Source of the DNA: Pampus argenteus
Lineage: Eukaryota > Chordata > Actinopteri > Scombriformes > Stromateidae
Reading direction: 5' to 3'
Length of the DNA stretch: 64,000 bases
Assembly (NCBI GenBank): GCA_036937835.1
Contig: CM072873.1
Coordinates: 16,604,001 to 16,668,000, forward strand
Shown here: positions 1 through 11,700 of the stretch, piece by piece
Numbering within the stretch: position 1 is the stretch's first letter
Layout: every line of letters begins with the position of its first letter
Made by a program: the position numbers and the translations under genes
Notes under the pieces: model-generated
What the model was told of the DNA's origin: nothing
The model's database searches: none
What the model saw: the letters and a program-made list of their open reading frames with translations, nothing else

Positions 1-1485
1 CCCTCCAGGAGCTGAAGGAGCTGAACCAGAGGCAGGCTCAGGTCGATTTTGAAGGAATGATCGACAAGTACAGAGAGCTGGAGAGGAGAGAGAAGGAAAG
101 AGAGAAAGAAGAGGATGAACGAGAAACAAAGTGAGTGTGACCTGTGACTGCGTATCTAAATATGTTTCATTTGTGTTAACTCATCCTGTTGATAATTAAA
201 AAACTGAGAACTGAATGTTTCATTTGTTTTACAGAGAGATGTTGGAGCGTGTCCTTGTGAAAAGACTCAGAGACTCTGATTCAGAGAGTGAGGAGGAGAG
301 CAGCAGCAGCACGCAGTCACAGACGTCCAGCACAGACAAACCAACAGACATTCTCACCACAGAAAAACCCACAGACGCACAGGTACATATGATATTCAAT
401 GAAGTGTGTGTCTTTGATTAAAAGCTGTGCAACTAATTGGACTCAAATGGCATTCGTAAATCTTACATCTCACTACAGCTGAAGATGAGGTAATTGTGAT
501 TAGTTTTGAAAGTGTTTAGTCTAAACTAAATAATTGGAAACATTAAAATTTTACCTGGTGCTAGTTAAAAAGTTAAGGGATCACCAACGTTACCACGGCT
601 CACCCCAGTGATCACTGAAGTCAGCAGAGAACCATGAATGTCTGAACAAAATGTCATTGCAATCCATCCACTAATAGACTTTCAGTCTGGATGCTGCTAG
701 CTTGGCTAAAAACCGAAGAGAACAATTTGAGGAAGATGGTATGAGGAGGGTAAAGCAGATTGTTTCTTGCTGTGTTTCACAGGGAACCTCAGCGGGAGGA
801 GTAAAGAGGGCCAAGGTGGAGAGCTGGGAGAAGAGTGTGGGGACACTGGGCGGTGGAGGGGTGCTGGGATCCCTGGTGGTGCGAAAGAAACCAGCTGCAA
901 CTATAAACAAACCCAGTTCAGTGGCTGCCCCTGCTGCAACTATAAACAAACCCAGTCCAGTGGCTGCCCCTGCTGCAACTATAAACAAACCCAGTTCAGT
1001 GGCTGCCCCTGCTGCAACTATAAACAAACCCAGTTCAGTGGCTGCCCCTGCTGCAACTATAAACAAACCCAGTTCAGTGGCTGCCCCTGCTGCAACTATA
1101 AACAAACCCAGTTCAGTGGCTGCCCCTGCTGCTCTCTCCTCACAAACAGGTAACACATCAATGTCTCTTACAGACTATGTGAGGACCTTTAATTGTCAGA
1201 TTCTTTTGAAATCAGTCATTAGTCAATTTATTAGATTTTTTTTTTTCCTCACCAAAAAATGTCCTTGGTGTTTCCATAAACTTAAAAAGCTTGTTTACAT
1301 CCTCAATCAAACTAGCCAGCATATGATTTAGAAGACAAAGTCATCTTGTTTCTTGTCTTACAGATTCAAACGCGTCGACTGGCGGCTCCACTAATGCATC
1401 AAAGGCTTCTACCACACAAAACGGGCCATCATCTCTCAGCCTGCTGGGGGCGTATTCAGATAGTGACAGCAACGACAGCGAATAA
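1..1485 (+). CDS. yju2: Splicing factor YJU2 (CCDC94), 3' part
   Basis: YJU2 is a nuclear splicing factor that works with the spliceosome at the first catalytic step. Only the C-terminal part is present; the zinc-binding N-terminal domain lies left of the window. I place exons at 1-130 (already open at base 1), 235-382, 783-1149 and 1364-1485, with GT-AG junctions and continuous phase. Family signatures are LQELKELNQRQAQVDFEGM (human LQDLKDLNQRQAHVDFEAM type), an acidic-serine tract DSDSESEEES, KVESWEKSVGTLG, LGSLVVRKK, and the ending SSLSLLGAYSDSDSNDSE before TAA. The third exon contains an in-frame 39-bp minisatellite (see 894-1127) that lengthens the disordered tail. An ATTAAA at 1698-1703 may be the polyadenylation signal. 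Human YJU2 lies beside SHD, which is the next gene here. FAM192A, with a similar acidic tail, was considered and fits worse. Confidence 0.93.
894..1127 (+). repeat. Coding minisatellite, six copies of a 39-bp unit in yju2
   Basis: There are six head-to-tail copies of a 39-bp unit encoding AATINKPSSVAAP; copy two has SP instead of SS. The unit is 13 codons, so gain or loss of copies keeps frame. The near-identity of the copies indicates recent expansion. A partial GCTGCT follows. The array also leaves long open frames on both strands, which are not genes. Confidence 0.97.
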
Positions 1486-3589
1486 GAGAAAGATGCTTGG
1501 AATGGATTTTGAGTGACTGACACACAATTGTATGAACGATGCAGAAAGGAATATATGATGCACCTTCCAGCAATGCTGTACAAAAGCAAATTATTACAAA
1601 TCAACGTGATGGCGGCCAGTCATTAGGAGGGATAGATTTGTCTGCTGTCTGAATCCAGTGAAACGACTAATGTCCTTCAATGTATATTTTAGTGTTTATT
1701 AAAATCAGTTTTGCTTTGACTCTTTGTCCTTGAAATGCTTTGATGTCTTACAACATCTTATTTTAAAAAATGTCTTTAAATGTAAAGGTGGCATATTTAG
1801 TTCTCGTTGTTGTGTGTATCTGGTCATTTTCTACGATAAGATAAATGTATGGAAATGAGAAAAGCAAGAATATGACTATATGAGCACAAACCATTGTGGG
1901 TGCTTTAGATGTTGTAATGAGCTTATAAAAGGTAAAATGTTTTATATTTTTATATATTTATATTATATATATATATTTATATTAAAGGTCAGAGATATAC
2001 ATGTCATATAATACTGCTATCAAAATAACCATATAACTAATGAAACTATTCTTCAGCAGATTGAGTTTGCCCAGTTGTCATGGAGATGTTCAAACTTTAC
2101 ATTATAACGTTCAACATATTTGAATTAGCATTATAATGTAAGTATGTAACTTGTCTTTTTCTGATATGAGAAGCTGCCTCACAGCTAAGTAGGGCTGCAG
2201 TTATTATTATCAGTTATTAATTTATCTATCTGTCTGTCTGTTTCTATCTCTGTCTTTAAAGTCGACCCAAATGTGTCACCACTCCCCTTTAAGCCAGTGA
2301 GTGTTGTGTCGGAGACAGTCTGCTCCAGCTAACGTTAGCTGTCTGACCTGCGTGTGTCTCAGAAGCAGCCAGACGGACAACAACAATTCATTTTGTAGTC
2401 CTGATAACGTTATAACGAAACGCTGGATGGTAACCAAAAATATATCAAAGTTTAACGGGGATCCGTCAATGCAAAGAAAGAGGGTGAGTCTTAACAAGTT
2501 AACTATGGCATGAGACGCTTCGACGTTAGCTGCGGGTATCCAGCTAACTGGGCTAACTTAGCTTTGGCGTATTGACAGCGGTGTAGCCGAAAGAGACTTA
2601 ACTTTGTTAAATAAGTAATATTATCAAGAGCAGGACTAGCCAAATGTTTATCTAGGTGCTGATATTTTTTTAAGAAACACTAAACGTCATTTTTAATCAA
2701 CTGTTATAGATAAGTAATCGATTGAAATCCCCTAAAAATAATGCTAACAAGCAGTTGTGATTGGTTCCTGTGATTTGATTTAGCAAGCTAACGTTAGCTG
2801 GCTGCTATAAACAAAACCTAATTTCTGTTTTTAGCTCAGATCATGAAATCTTACTAGCTGGTGTTTTCGTTTGACCTGTTGATTTTTCTTCTTCAGTCGC
2901 ATCTTATGTAGGGGGCGGAGGGGTGAAGGTTAATACCTCCAACAAGTTAATATTAGTTAAAGTAAACATAAACATCATACTAATTTATAGCCCTCTTTTG
3001 TTTACAGCTGGAACAATCAGTCGATCATATTATCTATTCGTATTTATTTATTTCAAGTAAAACTACCAAACAAGCTCTTGTTCCAGCTTCACTATTGTGA
3101 GGGTTTGTTGGCTTTCTTTGTCTTATGTGATGGTTGGACTGGAGAAAAACAAGGAAAATATGGCTTAGAAAATTTACTACTATATAACTGGTTTCTCACA
3201 GTGGAGCTAATAAAAAACACAAAAAACTCATAGTTTTTTGTTGTTGTTGTTTTGTGTCCCCTTTCAAGGCTACTGGGTTATTATTTGGCTGCTATTGTGT
3301 TAATTTATCTTTGTGATCTACCTAGGACTTGAGCCAGATTAGACTGTAGGCGTCTCTATTGATTTTGCATGTAGATTAGTGTCGAGTCAGGTTTATTTAT
3401 AAACACAACAGGAGTGGACTCAATGTGCTTCCAACATTTAAATGTCAAAATGGTCATTAGGCAAGTAACCAGACATAATATATAATATATAATGTGAAAC
3501 AGAAAAAAATGGTTTGACTAACATTATAAAACTAACATCTAAACAATAAAATAAATATAACTTTCTGGCTTTTTTTCCCACCCAGATCC
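1486..3589. other. yju2 3' flank and shd 5' region
   Basis: No coding exon is seen. The left part is the yju2 3' UTR with a likely ATTAAA at 1698-1703. A probable noncoding first exon of shd lies in about 2280-2483 and ends at AAAGAGG|GTGAGT. The palindrome AGCTAACGTTAGCT occurs at 2327-2340 and again at 2786-2799. A short AT-rich scrap at about 2190-2225 resembles the edge of a fish dispersed repeat. Confidence 0.5.
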
Positions 3590-6424
3590 ATGGCAAAGTG
3601 GCTGAAGGACTACCTAAACTTTGGCAACAGGCGTGACCCTCCACAGCCCCCGAGGCCAGATTACAGTGAGAGTGAAATTTTGAGGGCCTACAGAGCTCAG
3701 AAAGAGCTGGATTTTGAGGACCCGTACCAGAGCTCTAAAAAGGAGCTCCAGAATGGTAGTTTCAGCCCGTGTAGTGCAACAGTGAGCCTCCCCTCATTCC
3801 CTGCATTGGGTTCAGGGTTACCTAATGGTGTGGAGGTATGACATCTCTGTTTTTGCGGTCATATATACATACATTATGTCTCTATTATATGCCAGGTACC
3901 TTGTCTCCCTAGATAATTCTACTGTTAGATAATATAGACTGCTTTTTCTGTAAGATCTCCCTTTGATTCCACCTTGTTAACACGTTATGGGTGATGCATA
4001 TTGAAGTCATATGTGAATTATTACTGAAAGCCTTTTGTTTTCTTATCTCATTGTCCAGGTGAAAGTGGTATCCCCCAAACACAGACTGATTAAAGTGGAT
4101 TCTCAAGAGTTTGGCCGCTGTAAAGTCCCCCTGAGTCCTGTGACTATTCAAGAGGAACCTGTAAGAACAGTTTTTACTTGTGTTCTGCTTCATTTTTCCT
4201 GATGGTTTTCTGTCTACCCCTCATACACATAAATATACACACACAGATTTCAGTTCTTGCCTCCAGTCCTTCACGTGTGTCCCATCTAATTTGTTTGACG
4301 CCTGTTGTTTCTCTTTCCCTCTCAAGGTGGTTCCCTCTGCTCCAGCAGCGTTGGACGCTGATACAGATTACTCTGACCCATTTGATGCTCGTCCAGACCC
4401 AAGACCCAGACCGAACTGGGAGCCAAAATCTGCACCAACAGATTGCTGCAGCTACATGGAGCCATTTGAGGCTCAACGGATTATTTCAGGTTTATTATTA
4501 GATCTTTATGTCTCACTAGGTAGTCGGCTCTAAATTAAAAGGTATTGTTTACATAGAAGGTCATACAGGGACATAATGTGCACTGAATGTCTCAGTTGCA
4601 GTTTCTGTGACCTCTGAATGGCATTTCATTAATCTACACGGTAAAAAAACAACTTTGAGGTAACTGTGCTTGGTATTTGACTGGGTCACAGTAAGAACAT
4701 CATACAAGGATCTTAAACACTTTCATTACATCAGTGCTCCAAAAATTAAATTTTCATATTATTGACTTGTAAGGAAATATTTAGCAAAACAATGCACTTT
4801 ACCTGATTTTAATTTATTCTGTGTATTTTTCCCCCTGTAGAAATGCAGCACAGTGTGATTACAAACAGGTCTGGGAGCAGAGATGGTGCCCAGTTATATG
4901 ATAACCCATACGAGGAGAGGACTCGTCACCACCACCACCGGGCTGCTCCAACAGCACAACAGCAACCCCAGAGGGTCGAGGGTGGGCTTCTCTTGGTAGA
5001 CAGCAGGGAGAGCAGGCTGCCTCAGGACGACGAGAGGCCAGCTGATGAATATGACCAGCCCTGGGAGTGGAAGAAGGACAACATCTCTAAAGCTCTAGCA
5101 GGTAAATTGATGTTTCTGGTAAGTAAATCTATGTAACAAATGTATCTCAGACTTTTTGTTCCTTTCTGTCTGGCTGTAGTTCAGTTTGAAGGGGCCGAAA
5201 GAGAGCGTTCACGAGCTCAGACGGAACAAACCAGGCTTGCTAAGACAGTCACCACGTCTACCACAGCAGACTCGACTACACTCCGCCTGGTTGGTGACAC
5301 ACCTCCTCTCCTGGGAGAACGAGTGGATCCATTTCTGCCGCTAGAGAGCCAAGTGTAAGTGAACATCTATCTTAATAGTCTTTCCCTATTTCCGATAGGT
5401 AGCAGTGATCGTCTTTCTCCTACACAAGTTTCAGTTTCACATTGCTGATTTGATTGTTGTTGCTTGTAAGTACGATATAATAGAAAATATAATATCTTTG
5501 GATTTTGAACAGTTTATTAGACAAAACAAGCTTTTTTCAAGACATAACCTTGGCTCTGGGGAACTGTGATTGACATTTTCCACAGTTTTCTAATATCTTA
5601 CCGATCAAACAGATTAATCCGTAGTGAAATTGATTGTTAATAGCAGCCTTAGTCATGTTTGTTTGTCACCTGCAGATGGTACCATGGATCCCTGAGCCGT
5701 TCGGAGGCAGAGACTCTACTGACTCTGTGCAAAGAGAGCTCCTACCTGGTGAGGAACAGCCAGTCCTGCCGGAACGACTACTCTCTCTCACTCAGGTAGA
5801 CGACACGTCTCGCCTTCTTGTGTCACTTACCGCACATACTGGGTCAATAATGACATTTTGAATCTATACTGGATCAGAGAAAACACATTCTCATTGTATT
5901 GTCTTGAAGTTTGCACTGCAGGAATTGTACCCCCTGTGTGCCGCACTGCACTGCGCTGTTTCCAAAATTATCTGATCCAGTTTTTGTCTCATTTGGTTTG
6001 GTCCGTGGGTAGCGAGAGAATCTTTTCAGAAACAAGCTCTGACTCAACTTTTAATTGTTCTTTCTCCCACCCCCACCCCCGCGCTTTGTGAGTGTGTTTT
6101 CAGCCTGTGTGAATAATAAGCATGGCTGTAATAAGCAGCTGTTTTCAGAGAGACTATCCACATGCTGGGAATTTGCTTCTAACCTCCTCTGTCTCTGTCT
6201 CTCTGTCTCTCTCTCTGTCTCTGTCTCTCTCTCTCAGGAGCTATAAGGGCTTCATGCATATGAAGTTCACTCAGTCTGTAGACGGGCGCTACGTGCTCGG
6301 GGAGAACAGCCCTCCCTTCTCCACCATCCCCGAGGTCATCCACTACTACACCACACACAGGCTGCCAATCAGAGGAGCTGAGCACATGTCCCTACTGTAT
6401 CCCGTCATAGTACAGACCCTCTGA
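3590..6424 (+). CDS. shd: SH2 domain-containing adapter protein D (SHD)
   Basis: SHD is a cytoplasmic adaptor of the SHB/SHD/SHE/SHF family that is tyrosine-phosphorylated and docks partners through YxxP sites and a C-terminal SH2 domain. Exons are 3590-3835, 4059-4160, 4327-4489, 4841-5101, 5180-5354, 5676-5795 and 6238-6424 (TGA 6422-6424), giving 417 residues against about 340 in human. The start MAKWLKDYLNFG and DYSESEILRAYRAQKELDFEDPY match human SHD. Four YxxP motifs are visible: YSDP, YMEP, YDNP and YDQP. DERPADEYDQPWEWKKD is nearly identical to human. The SH2 domain runs from about residue 317 (WYHGSLSRSEAETLL), with SYLVRNS as the phosphotyrosine-binding FLVR strand, to LLYPVIVQTL. 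The extra length is in the middle linker, including HHHH and a Gln-rich patch. The fourth exon has an unusual GTTTAT donor, so that boundary is less sure. The start codon follows the splice acceptor by four bases, implying a 5' noncoding exon. Confidence 0.96.
6178..6237 (+). repeat. CT-repeat polypyrimidine tract at the last shd acceptor
   Basis: A run of CTCTGT/CTCTCT repeats ends directly in CTCAG and forms the 3' splice site of the exon carrying the C-terminal half of the SH2 domain. This is a microsatellite serving as a polypyrimidine tract. Confidence 0.85.
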
Positions 6425-7425
6425 CACTGACACACACACACACACGTTCTTTCATCTGGTGCTACTGAATACAATATATACTCAATATTTACCCCTTTCC
6501 TACATGCCTTTCCACTGCCATTCTACTTTCACTGCTCACATGAGATTGGACTGTTTGGTGCCATGTTTTCCTCTTGCCATTTACCATAACCCCATTAACT
6601 AGATCGGCAGCTAAATAAGAGGGCTCCGTGCCTCATGAACCTATGGCTTGTGAACTGGTTTTGTGACTGAAATGCCTGTTTTTAACATCGTACTTTTAGG
6701 TCGAAGATAAAAACAGAAACAGAAAGGTGTCTTGAGATGCTATAATCTACATAATATTGCATGGAGGTTTGCTCTCACACTGCTGTGCAGAGATGGACTG
6801 TACTATCGGCTCATGTAAAGGATAATACTGGTGTTTTATCTTAAGCTTCTACCAATCATCGAGGTCGACTTTTTCAGCAAAGGCAACAGTTTTGTTTTTT
6901 GTTTTTTTTTTCATGAGAATTTAATGTTTTATAATAACAAAAATCAAACAAACAAAGTGATGGAAGTGGAGTGTGCAGAGTTAAAATAGATGTAGACAAT
7001 AGAAGATACAGTAGAAAATGTGCTGTAACTACAAACAACACTGTTATTATCCCTTTAACTGTTAATTACCAGTACCAATCAAACACTACAATTTAAACCA
7101 TAGCTGTGTGTCGGCTCTGGCTTTCTCTGTGAATGTTATATGATGCTGTAGCTGTGCGCCCTGCAGTGCTCTCCTCAGTTCATTATGTTATGTGTGAAAA
7201 CAAAGTGACAAGAAAGACATGGCTTGTTAACTTTACACAATAACAGACTCTTGCAATACTAGTTTATAGATTTAAAAACTGCAGTATTATTATTATTATA
7301 TATAAAAGCCTGTTGCTTGGTGATCACGACTATTAAGAAAGAACTTTGGTAGATTATTTACTGTGCTGTTTTATAAGATTTACAAATGTGTTGAAAATAA
7401 AGGTGTTGTCTGTTTTTAAACTTTC
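6425..7425 (+). other. shd 3' UTR with polyadenylation signal
   Basis: Noncoding sequence follows the shd stop. AATAAA at 7396-7401 (GTTGAAAATAAAGGTG), followed by a GT/T-rich stretch TGTTGTCTG, is a convincing poly(A) signal, giving a 3' UTR of about 1 kb. No other gene is seen. Confidence 0.7.
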
Positions 7426-8240
7426 TGTTGTTTAATTTTGTGTTTTGTATTAACGGATTGTTGAGGAAGACCAAAATGAAGATTTCTTCTTTATAGCCTA
7501 ATTAAGGGAAAATTAAAGGTGGTGTTCCTGCATGTGTGTTTTACATCAGTTTGGTGTTAATTAGGTTAAGGTGTGTCTTCTCAGATATGTAAGTATATAA
7601 GTATGAAAGGATGAGTTTAGACATGTTGGTGTCAGCCAACATTTAAAACCATCACCACCCACCATCACAGATGAAACTGCTCCGATTATGTTTCTTTTAT
7701 TAAATGTTCCTTTTTAAAAGTAATTTTTATTCACTTTAACTTAAGTTAGTGATGTTTTATCGGCTAATGATTTTAACATAGGCCTATTTAACCAACATTT
7801 CTTTATAATCAAAACAAAAACTTAATGAGGGTTCCCTCTGCTCCTCTTTCCAGAAAGAGTCAAGTCTGTATAAGTTTTGCAATCTTAAGTTATTACAATG
7901 AGTATTATTATTGATTGACAAACACCTGCGAGCAGCGGGAAGTCAGAGTTAGTCATCTTCATGATCCTTTTATATATACGATCTTCGGTCTATTCTACCC
8001 CGCGAGTGCCACCTGATATCCTAGCAACCACGCTAGCAACCGGCAGGTGTCGGTGTGACTAGTGGCGAGGCCTGCAGGTAAACTGTAGCTTTTTTTTTTT
8101 TTTTTTTTCGTCGTATTTGTGTGTTCAGGGAGCAGGTTGTAGGTTCAGAAAGTATTTAGTATTTTTCCTGTGTTATTAATATAATTAGCTAGAGATTAAA
8201 TTAGTTGCTAAATTAGTTGTTGCTTATTGCTGTTGCAGGG
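7426..8240. promoter_or_regulatory. Probable theg promoter region
   Basis: This noncoding stretch separates shd from theg. CTAGCAACC occurs twice, at 8021-8029 and 8033-8041; each carries AGCAAC, the right half of an RFX X-box. They lie just ahead of a likely splice donor at CTGCAG|GTAAAC near 8078. RFX-type control would suit a sperm-axoneme gene, but no full palindromic X-box is present. A poly-T run lies at about 8090-8108. Confidence 0.35.
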
Positions 8241-8744
8241 ATGGAAGAACTAGGCTACTCGGGTGTCTTTACTTAACTCTACCAATACAGTAATGTAAAA
8301 ACACTTAATTAGGTCTACAAGAGAAACATCCTGCATAAAAAAGTATTAGCTAAATGTATTTACAGTATTAAATATATTATTTAATATGATATCTTTACAT
8401 TATTATCTGCTTCCTGCTACCACATGTGTATTGTTTCCTGATATTGTTTTCCAGACTGGGAAGTGAGTAAATGGGCTCTCAGAGCTGTTCCATCCGAGCG
8501 ACTGTGTAGTCTGGCTCAGCCCCGAGCACCTACAGCTGGCTGGCAGCCAGACCACCAACTGCTGTTCCCAGTGAGTAATATACACTATTTTTTGTGACAC
8601 TCCTGTGAAATGCATTTAGAAGATCATGACCACTTAGGGATGGCGGAAAGGAGAAACGAATCGAAGAAACCTTGAGCAGAACTGGGCCATCTGCCATGTG
8701 CCACAATGTTTTTTTACCTTGTCAGAAAAAAAATACACACACAC

Positions 8745-8794
<50 letters not shown>

Positions 8795-11700
8795 ATGTTA
8801 TAACATACATCCAAACATATATTTAGAGTATGAATTTATGATGAAAAGTGGTACCTGTGTAATAAGTGGATAATTTTAGCCCCAATGTGCTCTGTTCTAA
8901 ATTCAGCTTCAAATGTTTCCATGGCAACTCGGATGCAGCAGCTTGCTCAGCCCAAACCAAACCGACTCAGTTATCCAGACCGGTAGGCCGAAATCAGCAC
9001 ATCTGTCTCCTTGTCTCTCATCTTTCTCTGATTGAGCGTCTTTTTTTTTTATCTTCCAGTCGCTCCGTTTACTGGCTGGATAAGCTGCCACCAGAAAAGA
9101 CTGGAAAAACCACTGAAATTGGTACATGTCTTACTCTTTCTCTTTCACATAATATTTTTTTGCTGCTGGTTATTTTATTTAATTTTTTTTTTTGATGCCA
9201 TGGTTGTGTTTCTTCATAGATTTAACCCCTCGCTGGTCAGAGCTGTGTAGAAGTAAAAACTTCTACACTCAAGTCATGTAAATATAACTACCACTACATG
9301 TGTGATTTCCTTTTTAGTGTGGTTCACTTTTTTTGCCTTGTGTGCTTTCTGAAAAAAATGTTGTTTATTTCCTGTTTTATGATATGAGTGATCATAGACA
9401 TATGATCTATGAGTCTGATATGTTGTGTTTTATTTTAATATTTAGTATTAATTACACTCCATTCTCATAACCTCTCCATCCTTTTTTATAGATTTACACA
9501 GGTGCCTGTAAAGCGCCAATAAATGCAGCAATGCACCAGGAATGGCATCTCTAAAAATGCTGTATAAGGATGGAAATGCACTAAACATGTTACCCTTTAA
9601 GGATAGACACCCTGTGCTTCTCCCTCTGTTTTTTTTAATCCTCCTTTTGTGTCTTCTTCTCATATCTACTCTCCTGCTCCTTCCCCTGCATCCTTTCCCT
9701 TTTCTTCATCGTCCTCTTTTATTTCAGTCACCTTTTCTTGCCCCACACACAGTCTCCGTTATCTCACGTTCTTCCTCTCGTCTTCCTTTCTTCTCCGCTT
9801 CCTGCTACCACATGTGTATTGTTTCCTGATATTGTTTTCCAGACTGTCTCCCACATGGGAAGTGAGTAAATGGGCTCTCAGAGCTGTTCCATCCGAGCGA
9901 CTGTGTAGTCTGGCTCAGCCCCGAGCACCTACAGTTGGCTGGCAGCCAGACCACCAACTGCTGTTCCCAGTGAGTAATATATACACTATTTTTTTGTGAC
10001 ACTCCTGTGAAATGCATTTAGAAGATCATGACCACTTGGTGATGGCGGAAAGGAGAAACTCATCGAAGAAACCTTGAGCAGAACCGGGCCATCTGCCTTG
10101 ACCGGTTTGGTTATGTGCCACAATGTTTTTTTTAACCTCGTCAGTCATCTTCAAGGCCTCAAAGTTTACCTTTGAGTCTGTCATATTTTTGGTTTATATT
10201 GGCTTTATAATGACACATCCCTTTTTGGTTTCACTGGTGTTGAGTCCTTCAAGCAATCTTAAAGGTTTCACATTTAAAGTATTTATATTTTGGGGCTCTA
10301 CTAAACAAAAAGTTTGGCCACGCCTTGATGAATAGAATATTTTGATGAGTTTTTAATTGACAAGATGTAAACTCAGTCTCTGTAGGCAATATTTAAAAAT
10401 ATTAATTTTAATAGTTACTTTTTATGTCATAAATTGAAAAAAAATAAAAAAGTTTGTTTGGGCACCCTACGAGTTTCTAAGCATCAGATTCTTTTTACCT
10501 TTTAGGAAGTGAAAAAGCTTTACAAAGTCTCTTCAAACTTCATCAGTCCACAGCACGTATCCAAAACGCATCAGGCTTCTGTAGATGTTCCACTGAATAC
10601 TTCTGAGGTTGAATTTTATGATGAGGAAACAGGTCAGGTTTTGTTTCCTCTACTGACTCTTCCATGAAGGTCTTGTTTGTGCATCACTGCGCAGTGGAAA
10701 CAGTGCACCACCACTTCCTGCGGGTCGTTTTTACTCCAATTGGGTTTTTCATTCTTGGTCTTCCAGATCTCACCTCGACTTCTGCAAGTTTCCCTAAACT
10801 GCCATCTCTTGGGTGCATTTCCCACTGTGGAGACTGCAAGGTGACACTGCTTTGCTGTCTTTTTGTAGCCCTCCTCTGCACTATGGGCATCAGTAACTTT
10901 TATTTTCTTACACAGAATCCATGCAAAGCTTTGAAATTGGCACCAAATAACATAATGACAGGCCTAACGTGCTGATGAAGGTCTTATAAAAAGAATCTGA
11001 GAATTAGGAACTCATGAGGTGCTCAAACAAACTTTTGCCAGATGCCAAAATGATGATTTTTAAAAAAAAATTTTTGATTCAATTTATGGTAATTGAGCCT
11101 ATGGTAGTGTTATGATAATGACATTAACGAATCTTGTAGCAAGTGGTCTGTTGTTTTTTTTTAAACTGGTGTGCTTCAGAAAGAAGTCAACCTAACATGA
11201 ATGTTAAGGCCATTTAATGTGTCCACTCTGGGACAGATACAGAAATGGAAAAGAGAAAGTTAGATGAGGAAGATTGTTCATATCTCATATCAGCTATCCT
11301 TACTTGTTTGATTAACCTACTTGCTCTATTTATTTATCAGCAAGTGCGTTTTTTTATTATTATTATGCACTGGCACACACACCCTAAAAATATTAAAATG
11401 GAAAGTAACTTGTATTAAGAGTAACTTATTAAGCAACCATTAACTTTTTTTTTTTTAACCTTTGTTTGAGTAGCAATCTTATATGGTAATCACTTCTACG
11501 TCTGTCATTTTGTATGGGAATAATTTTCAGTACTCTACCCACTGCTGTGTTTGTTTGATATTGTGCGTTTTTGTGTGTGTGTTCAGTACAATCTCCTTCA
11601 TGAACTGAAATGTGATTGTAGTTGAGCAGAGCATCACAGATGGCAGTTGCCACTACACGGATTTGCCAGCTTGCCCAACCAAAGAGAAAGCAGGTTCTCG

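Noticed and set aside
671..1156. Long open frames on both strands over the yju2 minisatellite
   Set aside because: The 39-bp period has no stops in several frames, so these are shadows of the coding repeat; only the frame continuing YJU2 motifs is real.
8455..8570. Left duplicated theg exon as part of the full-length protein
   Set aside because: Its phase does not fit exon 8907-8982, and in the ancestral phase it reaches a stop after four codons.
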